A stretch of 64,000 nt of DNA from DASQYE01 sp036389675. Lineage in GTDB: Bacteria > Acidobacteriota > Blastocatellia > Pyrinomonadales > Pyrinomonadaceae. The notes beneath the pieces are model-generated. The model was not told the origin of the DNA and did no database searches. It saw only the letters and a list, made by a program, of their open reading frames with translations. Within the stretch, counting starts at the first letter, position 1, and each line of letters starts with the position of its first letter. The DNA is taken from contig DASVWI010000026.1 in the NCBI GenBank assembly GCA_036389675.1, forward strand, positions 1 through 64,000, given 5' to 3'. Below, one piece after another: positions 50,939 to 58,205 of the stretch. A program made the position numbers and the translations under genes.

Positions 50939-51520
50939 TCAGCGCCAGTCGGGAGGCTCTGGCGGCGGGACGTAGGCGCGCTCCATATCGGTTGCCGGTA
51001 GCTCTCGAAGCGAGCGCGTGCCGGAGGTGTAGCCGAACTTGCGCCGCAGCATGTTGCGGAAAACCATCTCCTGATCGTAGGCCGTGAAGGCCCGCTTGGG
51101 TATGACCGACATCATGCCTTTGCCGTAGACCAGCACGTAGAATCTGTCGTTTTCGATCACTCGGCTGTAGAGACTCCAATTAAGCCTTGAGTCAATCTGC
51201 TCCGTCCGGAATCTGATGCCCTCCTCCGTGAACTCCAGGAAGAATTCGTCGCGGTGTCTGGGGTCGCTGCGAAACCTCTGTCGCGGAAAGACGAAGAAGA
51301 GGGCCAGCACGAAGGTTGAAAGAACGAGGCCGACGCTCAGGAGAAAGAGCGACATGACGACTTCGTTGATCGCCGCGAAGAAACCGAACGCGAGCGCGAT
51401 CAGGATGAACATGGCGACGAAGCGCAGCAGCAGCTCGCGCTGGCGTATGATGTAGAGGCGCGAGGCCGCCGCCCATTCTTCTTCGGTATATCTGAAACGC
51501 AGTTGAACTATCTCGGACAT
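50939..51520 (-). CDS. YcxB-like membrane protein
   Basis: 193 aa. Two transmembrane helices (about 30-50 and 55-78) sit in an N-terminal part beginning RFRYTEEEWAAASRLYI, followed by a soluble C-terminal part with strands and DQEMVFRNMLRRKF, the layout of the YcxB-like domain. Function unknown. It follows pilT on the same strand with a 30-bp gap and is probably co-transcribed with it. Confidence 0.8.
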   Translation of the reverse strand: MSEIVQLRFRYTEEEWAAASRLYIIRQRELLLRFVAMFILIALAFGFFAAINEVVMSLFLLSVGLVLSTFVLALFFVFPRQRFRSDPRHRDEFFLEFTEEGIRFRTEQIDSRLNWSLYSRVIENDRFYVLVYGKGMMSVIPKRAFTAYDQEMVFRNMLRRKFGYTSGTRSLRELPATDMERAYVPPPEPPDWR

Positions 51521-51550
51521 CGCTTGGCAAGCCTTTCACAAAAATCCTGA

Positions 51551-52684
51551 TCAGGTATTGCTGACGCTGACGAGACGCTCGCGCTCCTGCGTCGCCTGCT
51601 CCATGCTCGAGAGGATGCCGCTGATACGCATGCGGAATTCGTCGGCGTTGCTCGCGTTCCGGAGCGCCTCTTCGAGCGTGATCAGGCCCGACTGGTAGAG
51701 ATGAAAGAGCGATTGGTCGAAGGTCTGCATGCCGTACTGAGTGTTTCCGGCGGCGATGGCCTCGCGTATCTGCGAGGTCTTCTCTTCGTTGATGATGCAA
51801 TCGCGTATGAGTCCGGTCGCGACCATGATCTCGATGGCGGGGACGCGGCCCGTCCCGCGCGCGGCGCGCACGAGCCGCATCGAGACGACGGCTTTAAGGA
51901 TGCCGGCGAGCTGTATGCGAACAGATTTCTGCTGGTGCGACGGAACAGAAGAGACTATGCGTGTGATGGTCTCTGTCGCGTCGAGCGTATGCAGGGTGGA
52001 GAGGACGAGGTGGCCGGTCTCGGCGGCGGCGAGCGCCGTTTCAATCGTCTCATAGTCGCGCATCTCGCCGACGAGGATCACGTCCGGGTCTTGACGGAGT
52101 GCGCCGCGCAGGGCTTCGGCGAACGAGCGCGTGTCGACATCCACCTCGCGTTGCGAGATGAAGGAGCGCTTGTCGCGGTGCAGGAATTCGATGGGGTCTT
52201 CGATGGTCACGATGTGGCCGCCGCGTGTGGCGTTGATGCGGTCGATCATGGCGGCGAGCGTCGTTGATTTGCCGGAGCCGGTCGCGCCCGTCACCAGTAT
52301 CAGTCCGCGCCGCTCTTCCGTAATCTTTTCGATGACGGGCGGCAGGCCGAGGTCGTTGCTGGTGCGTACCTGATCCGGGATGACCCTGAGGACTATGCTG
52401 ACGGAGCCGCGCTGCTGAAAGACGTTGGCGCGAAACCTGCCGACTCCCTGAAGGCCGTAGGCGATGTCGACTTCGTTGACCTCTTTGAAGCGTTGCTTCT
52501 GGCGATTCGACATCATCGAGAACGCCATGTCGAGCGTGTCTTCCTGTGTGAGCCGTGTCGAATCGACGACGGGCCGCAGCTCGCCGCCGACGCGCATGAA
52601 GGGAAATGAGCCTGCTTTGATGTGCAGGTCGGACGCGCCGTGCGTCGTCACGCTTCTCAGCAGGTCGTCAATCTTAACTGGCAT
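51551..52684 (-). CDS. pilT: Type IV pilus retraction ATPase PilT
   Basis: 377 aa hexameric ATPase that disassembles the type IV pilus. Walker A is GATGSGKST (133-141); Walker B with the downstream DPDVILVGEMRDYETI block is typical of PilT/PilU; the His-box HLVLSTLHT and the C-terminal AIRNP-like region are recognisable. The N-terminal SxASDLHIKAGS start matches PilT rather than PilB, which is longer. No other pilus gene is in the window, so the pilus machinery is elsewhere. Confidence 0.95.
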   Translation of the reverse strand: MPVKIDDLLRSVTTHGASDLHIKAGSFPFMRVGGELRPVVDSTRLTQEDTLDMAFSMMSNRQKQRFKEVNEVDIAYGLQGVGRFRANVFQQRGSVSIVLRVIPDQVRTSNDLGLPPVIEKITEERRGLILVTGATGSGKSTTLAAMIDRINATRGGHIVTIEDPIEFLHRDKRSFISQREVDVDTRSFAEALRGALRQDPDVILVGEMRDYETIETALAAAETGHLVLSTLHTLDATETITRIVSSVPSHQQKSVRIQLAGILKAVVSMRLVRAARGTGRVPAIEIMVATGLIRDCIINEEKTSQIREAIAAGNTQYGMQTFDQSLFHLYQSGLITLEEALRNASNADEFRMRISGILSSMEQATQERERLVSVSNT

Positions 52685-52946
52685 AGGGGATAGTCAAACC
52701 TTTACGTTGGAGAGATGGGGGAGACCTTGATGCGCTCGGGGCGCTCTCGTCGGGAATAAAATCGATCTTAACGGCGCTTTGAAACGAGGAAGGTGCTTTC
52801 GATTGGGGCGAGCGAGCGGGCTGACATCTTTAGCGCCAACGGAAAAATTAGAGCCCGTGGACGCTCAACCGTCATGATAGCCTGCACGACCGGCGCGCGT
52901 CAACGATTTATCAAAAAGCCTCCGAAGGCGTAAGGAAAGATACGAA

Positions 52947-52985
52947 AAAGGGAAGAAAGCTGAACGGCTCGGCTTTCTTCCCTTT
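52947..52985 (-). terminator. Terminator of ilvE
   Basis: A perfect 14-bp stem (52947-52960 with 52972-52985) with an 11-nt loop lies 30 nt past the ilvE stop, followed on the minus strand by a T-run (TTTTTCG). Confidence 0.9.
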
Positions 52986-53014
52986 CCATCTCTGAGAGGC
53001 GCAGGCCTCTTTTT

Positions 53015-54103
53015 TTAATCGGAGGCGACGGCGTGATAATTCTCGACCGACCCGTCGCCTGCGGCGCTCTCGACGAGCGGTTCCGCGCCGCGCGCCGCGT
53101 TGTGGCCGTTGCTGCCCGGCTGCACTTCCTTCTGCTGGTTGACGTAGGTGAGCCAGTCGCCGGGGGCTTCGCGCTCGCCGGAAGTAATCTCGAAAAAGAG
53201 TTTCTGGATACGGGCCGTGATCTCGCCGCGGCGGCCTGTGCCGACGGTGATGCGGTCAACCGAGCGAATGGGCGTCACTTCGGCTGCCGTGCCCGTGAAG
53301 AAAAGCTCGTCGGCGACGTAGAGGGCGGCCCGCTGGATGCTGCTCTCGGCGACCGGTATCTCAAGCTCGCGGCAAATCTGTATGACGCTGTCGCGCGTAA
53401 TGCCGGGCAGGATGGAGGACGAGAGCGGCGGCGTTATGACACGCCCTTCGTGGACGATGAAGATATTCTCGCCCGAGCCTTCGGAGACGAACCCGCGATC
53501 ATCGAGCGCGATGCCTTCGGCGAAACCGTTTAAGAGCGCCTCCATCTTGATCAACTGCGAGTTCATATAGTTGGCGCCGCTCTTAGCCATCGCGGGCATG
53601 GAGTTGGGCGTCAGGCGATTCCACGTCGAGACCTGCACGTCAACGCCCTCTTCAAGCGCTTCGTCGCCCAGATATTTACCCCAATCCCACGCGCCGATGT
53701 AGCAGGCCAGCGGGTTCGGGAAAGGGTTGACGCCGAAGGCCGGGCGCGCTTCGTCAAGGCTGCGAAAGATGATCGGGCGCAGGTAGCATTGTTCGAGCTT
53801 GCTGCGTCGCACCAGCTCGACGGAGGCGTCGAACAAGTCGTCGCGCGTCCACTCGTGATCCATGCGATAAATCTTGGCCGAGTTCAGAAGCCTTTGCATA
53901 TGCTCGCGCAGGCGAAAGATGGCCGGGCCGCGCCTAGTCTTGTAACAGCGAATGCCTTCAAAGACGCTTGAGCCGTAGTGCAGCACGTGAGACATGACGT
54001 GGACGCGCGCATCCTCCCAAGGGATGAACTCGCCGTTGTGCCAGACCTCGCTGGCGATGCGCGGGGTGGACACGTCTTTGACCTTGCCGTCTTTGGGAAA
54101 CAT
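53015..54103 (-). CDS. ilvE: Branched-chain amino acid aminotransferase IlvE
   Basis: 362 aa PLP enzyme of fold type IV. It makes leucine, isoleucine and valine from their 2-keto acids and glutamate. Lys174 in AMAKSGANY is the PLP-binding lysine; YGSSVFEGIRCYKT (about 43-56) and SEGSGENIFIVHEG (near 212-225) are hallmark blocks. A disordered extension of about 45 residues after the conserved end (about 315-362) is not in E. coli IlvE. AAGGAG lies 11 nt before the ATG and overlaps the end of a short ORF rich in branched-chain residues (54109-54216). Confidence 0.94.
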   Translation of the reverse strand: MFPKDGKVKDVSTPRIASEVWHNGEFIPWEDARVHVMSHVLHYGSSVFEGIRCYKTRRGPAIFRLREHMQRLLNSAKIYRMDHEWTRDDLFDASVELVRRSKLEQCYLRPIIFRSLDEARPAFGVNPFPNPLACYIGAWDWGKYLGDEALEEGVDVQVSTWNRLTPNSMPAMAKSGANYMNSQLIKMEALLNGFAEGIALDDRGFVSEGSGENIFIVHEGRVITPPLSSSILPGITRDSVIQICRELEIPVAESSIQRAALYVADELFFTGTAAEVTPIRSVDRITVGTGRRGEITARIQKLFFEITSGEREAPGDWLTYVNQQKEVQPGSNGHNAARGAEPLVESAAGDGSVENYHAVASD

Positions 54104-54108
54104 CTGTT

Positions 54109-54216
54109 TCAGTTCTCCTTTAAAAACTTACCATGGGGAAGAGCGAGGGTGATTACAGTTCTCCGGCTGACCTTTATAAAAACGATCAATAAAAGGACGT
54201 TCCCATTACCGCCCAT
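54109..54216 (-). other. Possible 35-aa leader peptide upstream of ilvE
   Basis: An ATG at 54216 opens 35 codons ending at a TGA 5 nt before the ilvE ATG. Residues 7-16 are VLLLIVFIKV, eight of ten branched-chain. The stop lies within the ilvE ribosome-site region, so coupling of leader and ilvE translation is possible. Against it: no ribosome site before the leader ATG, and the hydrophobic stretch may only reflect A/T-rich promoter DNA (a TATAAA is at 54176-54181 on this strand). Confidence 0.3.
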
Positions 54217-54560
54217 GCACGAAAGTTTCGGCTCGGATAAATCACGATACCGTAAAGGCGAGTCCGTTGGCAAGGCAGACGACTCGCTATCGGAGGGCGT
54301 CGAGCGCCGTTACGGCGACAGGTTGAAGAGTCGTAACGGCCACGGCCATAGCCTACGGGGCGCGCCCACGGGTTTTAACCCGCCACGAACAAATTTATGA
54401 GCCGCCGGGCCGGCTTTTGAGGAAACTTGAAAGAAAATTTGAGAACTCTTCTGCAACATTACACGCGCGCGCGCTCGTAATACCCGAACAATCAAGCCGG
54501 GCCGTAGAGCACTAAAGACAGATTGTCGAAATGAATTCTTAAAAGGAGACTGTCCTTCAG
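54217..54560. other. Divergent intergenic region of ilvE and the PQQ-propeller gene
   Basis: It holds the presumed promoters of both genes and a few small palindromes, for example GCGAGTC/GACTCGC near 54258-54286 and a CGGGTTTTAACCCG-type palindrome near 54369-54382. No gene with conserved features is visible. Short ORFs here lack ribosome sites. Confidence 0.5.
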
Positions 54561-56039
54561 ATGAAACGATTACTGGCAGGTCTGCTCTACCTGTTGCCGC
54601 TGCGGTGCGTGGGCGGCGGCCTCTCTGTCGCGGCTTCGGCTCAGAGCCCGACGGATGCTCTGCTCGGCAGGTGGTCTGGTCGGGCACATTACAATAATGA
54701 GAGCAAGCTCTACGGCGTGCGCTTCGAGATGGATAAGAATAACAAGCTCGTCATGTTCTTCGACATGCCTGAAATGAAGTTTCATAACATGGGGCCAGCG
54801 CCCCTCGTGCAGGAGGGTGAGGAATATAAGAATAAGTACTTCAGCTTTCGGCTGTCGCCCGATAAAGAGAGCATGACGGGCAGGATGTCCTTTGACGGCC
54901 ACGATCTGACGCTCGAACTCAGGCGCGGAGCGCTGGCCGCCGCACCCCCGTCGCAACCTTTGACGGGCCGAATAGCCCGGCCCGTCTGGACATATAAAAG
55001 CGGCGGCCCCGTCTGGTCTTCGCCTGCTGCTGCGGACAACACCGTCTACTTTGGCAGCAACGACGGGAACATCTATGCCCTGAGCGAAGGGGCGGGCAAG
55101 CTCGTCTGGCAACACAAGACAGGCGGGGCCGTGATGGGACGCCCGACGCTCGATAATCAGTACCTCTACGCGCTCTCCGAAGATGGGAATCTGTATAAGC
55201 TCAACCGTAAAGACGGAAAGCTTGTCTGGAAATTCGATACACACGGCGGCGCGGTCGCGCGCGACCTTCCTGGGCCAAAGTCTGAAGCCTACGACTATCA
55301 GGCGTCCGGGGCGACGGTCTCGGGCGGCGTGGTCTACATCGGGAGCGCGGACAAAAAACTGTATGCCGTCGAAGCCGAGACCGGGCGCGAGAAGTGGCAC
55401 TTCGATACGGGGGGCATCGTCCGCTCGACGCCAGCCGTGGCCGACCGTCTGGTATTCATCGGAAGCTATGACCATCACGTCTATGCTGTGGACGCCGCGG
55501 GCGGCGCGCTCAGATGGAAATTCGACACGCTACAGGCCGTGGTCTCGTCGCCGCTCGTCGCGAATGGCACGGTTTACATAGGCAGCCGCAGCTCCGACCT
55601 GCTGGCACTGGACGCGGCCACGGGCAAGGTCAAATGGAAATACTTCTACTGGTCTTCATGGGTTGAATCCTCCGCGCGCCTGCACAAGGGTACTCTCTAC
55701 GTAGGGTCTTCCGATTATCAACAGTTATTTGCGATTGACGCAGCGAGCGGCAGGCGCATATGGAACACAGCCGTGGACGGCTCCGCATGGTCTACGCCAG
55801 CCGTGACGGACAAGCACGTGTATATAGGCGTCGTCGGTGTTTCGCCCTACTTCATAGAGCATCACGGCGGCTTCCTCGCGGTTGACCGCGCGACGGGCAG
55901 CATCGTCTGGCGCTTTCCGATGACGCAGATTCCCGGCGCTGTGGACTACGGCGTGGCCTCTTCGCCCGCCGCGGATCAGGGGATGGTCTTCTTCGGCGGG
56001 TTGGATGGGACGTTCTACGCATTTCGGGCCGAGGGGTGA
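54561..56039 (+). CDS. Exported PQQ-like beta-propeller protein
   Basis: 492 aa. Signal peptide about 1-28. A short N-terminal domain (about 30-120) is followed by about eight repeated blades of the PQQ-enzyme type, seen as the recurring YALDAATGKVKWKY pattern (for example AVEAETGREKW, AVDAAGGALRWK, ALDAATGKVKWK, AIDAASGRRIW). It lacks visible cofactor Ca/Asp sites of true PQQ dehydrogenases and is likely a scaffold or binding propeller like BamB. The ATG has AAAAGGAG upstream. It precedes the candidate selenoprotein in the same direction, separated by one inverted-repeat element. Confidence 0.88.
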   Translation: MKRLLAGLLYLLPLRCVGGGLSVAASAQSPTDALLGRWSGRAHYNNESKLYGVRFEMDKNNKLVMFFDMPEMKFHNMGPAPLVQEGEEYKNKYFSFRLSPDKESMTGRMSFDGHDLTLELRRGALAAAPPSQPLTGRIARPVWTYKSGGPVWSSPAAADNTVYFGSNDGNIYALSEGAGKLVWQHKTGGAVMGRPTLDNQYLYALSEDGNLYKLNRKDGKLVWKFDTHGGAVARDLPGPKSEAYDYQASGATVSGGVVYIGSADKKLYAVEAETGREKWHFDTGGIVRSTPAVADRLVFIGSYDHHVYAVDAAGGALRWKFDTLQAVVSSPLVANGTVYIGSRSSDLLALDAATGKVKWKYFYWSSWVESSARLHKGTLYVGSSDYQQLFAIDAASGRRIWNTAVDGSAWSTPAVTDKHVYIGVVGVSPYFIEHHGGFLAVDRATGSIVWRFPMTQIPGAVDYGVASSPAADQGMVFFGGLDGTFYAFRAEG

Positions 56040-56057
56040 TGCGGATATGGGTAACAC

Positions 56058-56135
56058 AGGTCAGTACCGCCTGCGGTAGCGGGCGGGTTGTGTCGTAGCT
56101 TAAGACCCGCCCGCTACCGCAGGCGGTACTGACCT
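56058..56135. repeat. Miniature inverted repeat, GGTCAGTACCGCC family, copy 2
   Basis: Perfect 31-bp arms (56058-56088 with 56105-56135) enclose a 16-nt loop. The arm AGGTCAGTACCGCCTGCGGT matches copy 1 at 35028-35060 closely. The element lies between the propeller gene and the candidate selenoprotein gene. Confidence 0.92.
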
Positions 56136-56160
56136 ACCACTATCTTCGTAGAGAAGTGCT

Positions 56161-57327
56161 ATGCCAAAATCACGCTTATTCAAAAAAGAGTCTTGCGCCG
56201 GAACATCGTTGCGGCGGTCTGGTCTGTGGTGGATGGTCGCGGCGCTGGTGTTGGGCCTGTGCGCGTCGTGCGCGGGCGTGCCGTCTCTGGAAGGGGAACA
56301 GTCCGGAAAGCAGATCGCGGCCCAGATCGAGCGGCTTGAGCATCTGTTGAAGGCCGCGCCCGCCTCGGAGCAGACCGCTTATGAACTGCAAAGGCTGCAA
56401 CGCTCAAGAAGGGCTCTCGAAGCGGGCTATCTCTACGCGAGCTTGTATGACCTGCAACCGGTGATGGTCGAGGTCGCGACCCGCGAGTACACGGAGTCGA
56501 AGAGGGAGCTTGATAAAGCGGGCTTCGATGCGTTTGACAGGGAATGGCAGAGCGTCGGCCTACAGTTGAGCCAGCAGGACGCCACGCTGACCGAGGCCCG
56601 GGTGGATGCGCTTCCGGCGGCGGTCAGTGCGCTCGTCCAGTCCGCGCAGGAACAGAGCCGCAGCCTCTATCAGGCCGCGCGATTGTACGGCAGGGAAACG
56701 ACGACCCCTTACGGTCTGCATTACATCGGTCAGGCCAAAGGCTTTCTTGATTTCGCTGTATGGAGCGCGGGTCTGCCGTTTCCGCGCAGCGCTTCGGCGC
56801 AGCAGCCCGCGCGTGCCCCCGAAAAAGAGATCGCCGAGCTTGAAAGGGAGCTTCTACAGGCGTACGAGCGCCCGGACGCCACCAAACAACAGGGGCAGTT
56901 CAATGAAGTCAGCGCGCAGTTGAATTTCGCAGGCGACTTGAATCGGAAGGGGAAACCGCTGGCCGCGCTACAGACATATCTGGAAGCGTCGATGATGCTC
57001 GGTCTGATGGATGTGCCCTCGGTCAATGCGCCGGATGTCAATAAGCTTCAGAAGCAGGGGCAGGAGCTTAAAGCTCGCTTCAACAAGGGGCGACAGGATC
57101 AAAGCATCGGCCAGATGTACTGGGAGATTGCCGAGAACAATCTGGCCGTGCCCGCCGCAGACAGGTCATCGGAGCGTGCCGCCCGGCGCGCCGCAGCCAT
57201 TCTCGAACGTGTCTTGCCTCGATTTTTTCAGTACGCGGAAAGCGACGACGGCGCGCCTGTCGCTGCTGCTGCTGCTCCGGCGGGCGCGAAGGTGAAGGTG
57301 ACGCTCGTGCGCTGGCCTTACACCTGA
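56161..57327 (+). CDS. Lipoprotein part of a candidate selenoprotein (upstream of the in-frame TGA)
   Basis: 388 codons before a TGA. The N-terminus is basic (RRSGLWWMV), hydrophobic, and has a lipobox ending in Cys near 37-40 (GLCASCAG), so the protein is anchored in the envelope with its bulk in the periplasm. About 45-370 are helical and charged, unlike any family I know. The last 13 residues (AKVKVTLVRWPYT, 376-388) look like the first beta-strand of a thioredoxin fold cut off directly before its redox motif. The same frame continues past the TGA into the 57349 segment. If the TGA is read as selenocysteine this is residues 1-388 of a 638-aa protein ending at 58077; otherwise it is a complete 388-aa lipoprotein. 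Confidence 0.85.
   Translation: MPKSRLFKKESCAGTSLRRSGLWWMVAALVLGLCASCAGVPSLEGEQSGKQIAAQIERLEHLLKAAPASEQTAYELQRLQRSRRALEAGYLYASLYDLQPVMVEVATREYTESKRELDKAGFDAFDREWQSVGLQLSQQDATLTEARVDALPAAVSALVQSAQEQSRSLYQAARLYGRETTTPYGLHYIGQAKGFLDFAVWSAGLPFPRSASAQQPARAPEKEIAELERELLQAYERPDATKQQGQFNEVSAQLNFAGDLNRKGKPLAALQTYLEASMMLGLMDVPSVNAPDVNKLQKQGQELKARFNKGRQDQSIGQMYWEIAENNLAVPAADRSSERAARRAAAILERVLPRFFQYAESDDGAPVAAAAAPAGAKVKVTLVRWPYT
57325..57327 (+). other. Candidate selenocysteine codon (in-frame TGA)
   Basis: TGA is followed in frame by AGC CTC TGC, giving U-S-L-C, the UxxC form of the thioredoxin CxxC motif (U389, C392). It is preceded by the strand KVTLVRWPYT and followed by an alpha-helix DPASLLAKEVI, exactly the order of a thioredoxin fold. 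The reading frame is unbroken on both sides, so a frameshift is excluded. Confidence 0.75.
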
Positions 57328-57361
57328 AGCCTCTGCGATCCGGCAAGTTTGCTGGCAAAGG
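57328..57361 (+). promoter_or_regulatory. Candidate bacterial SECIS hairpin
   Basis: CCGGCA (57340-57345) pairs with TGCTGG (57350-57355) around a 4-nt loop AGTT (57346-57349), with a G among the first two loop bases. The loop starts 18 nt after the TGA, inside the 16-37-nt window described for bacterial SECIS elements. CCT (57330-57332) with AGG (57359-57361) can extend the stem below an internal loop. Confidence 0.6.
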
Positions 57362-58077
57362 AAGTGATAGGCAATTACGGCGGTCAGGTTCAGTTCGTGA
57401 GCGAGGACTGGGGACGCTCCGCTATCGCAGAGCGCTTCGGCATCAAGCGCTACCCGGTCGTCTTCGTCAACGACGTGCTCGTGGCGCGCCCCGAAGATTT
57501 CGGCTGGTTCGGCGCGAAAGGTCGTTATACGCCGTGGCTTGAGGCGGTCAACCACGAAAAGTTCAAAAAAGATCTGGCCCACATAATTGATCTGGAGCTG
57601 CGCGGCGACACGGCTGGCGCGCGCGCCGCCGGTTCGTCAACCGAGCAGGCGGCGGAACTCGATGCCCTGCCGAAACTGAAGCTGCAAGACCTGCAAGGCC
57701 GCGGCATTGATACGGCGGCGCTCGGCGGCAAAGTCCTGATCGTGGAATTTTGGGCCACATGGTGCCTGCCCTGTCACGCGACGCTGCCCTGGCTCGGAGA
57801 GCTGAAACGCCTGCACGGTGATCGGCTCGAAGTTGTGGCCGTCGCCATAGAGTCGGACGCCGCAGACGTGCGAAAGCTGGTTGGGCCAATGAAGCTGCCC
57901 TACCACGTCGTATTGGGAAACCCGCAAACGGCGACTTCATTCGGCGACATCACGAGCGTCCCGACGATGTTCATCTTCGACCCGAGCGGCAAGACCTCTG
58001 CGGTCGTTTACGGCGCTCCGAGCGATCTGCACGAGAGAGTCGGGCAGAAGATCAACTCTCTGCTCGGGGGAAAATAA
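57349..58077 (+). CDS. Thioredoxin-fold/TlpA part of a candidate selenoprotein (downstream of the in-frame TGA)
   Basis: 242 codons if started at the TTG at 57349, which has no ribosome site. Read from the TGA it begins U-SLCDPASLLAKEV and completes a first thioredoxin domain with its cis-Pro (RYPVVFVND). A second, TlpA/ResA-like thioredoxin domain follows with its own catalytic WATWCLPCHA motif (CLPC) and cis-Pro in SVPTMFIF. The first domain lacks its N-terminal strand and redox motif unless the TGA is translated, which argues against an independent gene. Expected role: thiol-disulphide chemistry in the periplasm, perhaps passing electrons from the UxxC to the CxxC centre or a peroxide-type activity. 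The alternative is a nonsense-mutated pseudogene or a separately started TlpA. Confidence 0.8.
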   Translation: MLAKEVIGNYGGQVQFVSEDWGRSAIAERFGIKRYPVVFVNDVLVARPEDFGWFGAKGRYTPWLEAVNHEKFKKDLAHIIDLELRGDTAGARAAGSSTEQAAELDALPKLKLQDLQGRGIDTAALGGKVLIVEFWATWCLPCHATLPWLGELKRLHGDRLEVVAVAIESDAADVRKLVGPMKLPYHVVLGNPQTATSFGDITSVPTMFIFDPSGKTSAVVYGAPSDLHERVGQKINSLLGGK

Positions 58078-58205
58078 GCAGAAGATTTGCTCCTTGAGAG
58101 TCATTCCCACCGGCGTCCTTGATTCTTATGTGATGAGCAGCGTACCATCAGTGTGCTTTTGTAATCGCCGCCAAAATCGAACGTTCTCCTTTCGCTGTTT
58201 TTCGC

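Noticed and set aside
57349..58077. Independent TlpA gene starting with TTG
   Set aside because: No ribosome site, same frame as the upstream gene, and the first thioredoxin domain would lack its first strand and redox motif. Listed as a segment but interpreted as the C-terminal part of one protein.
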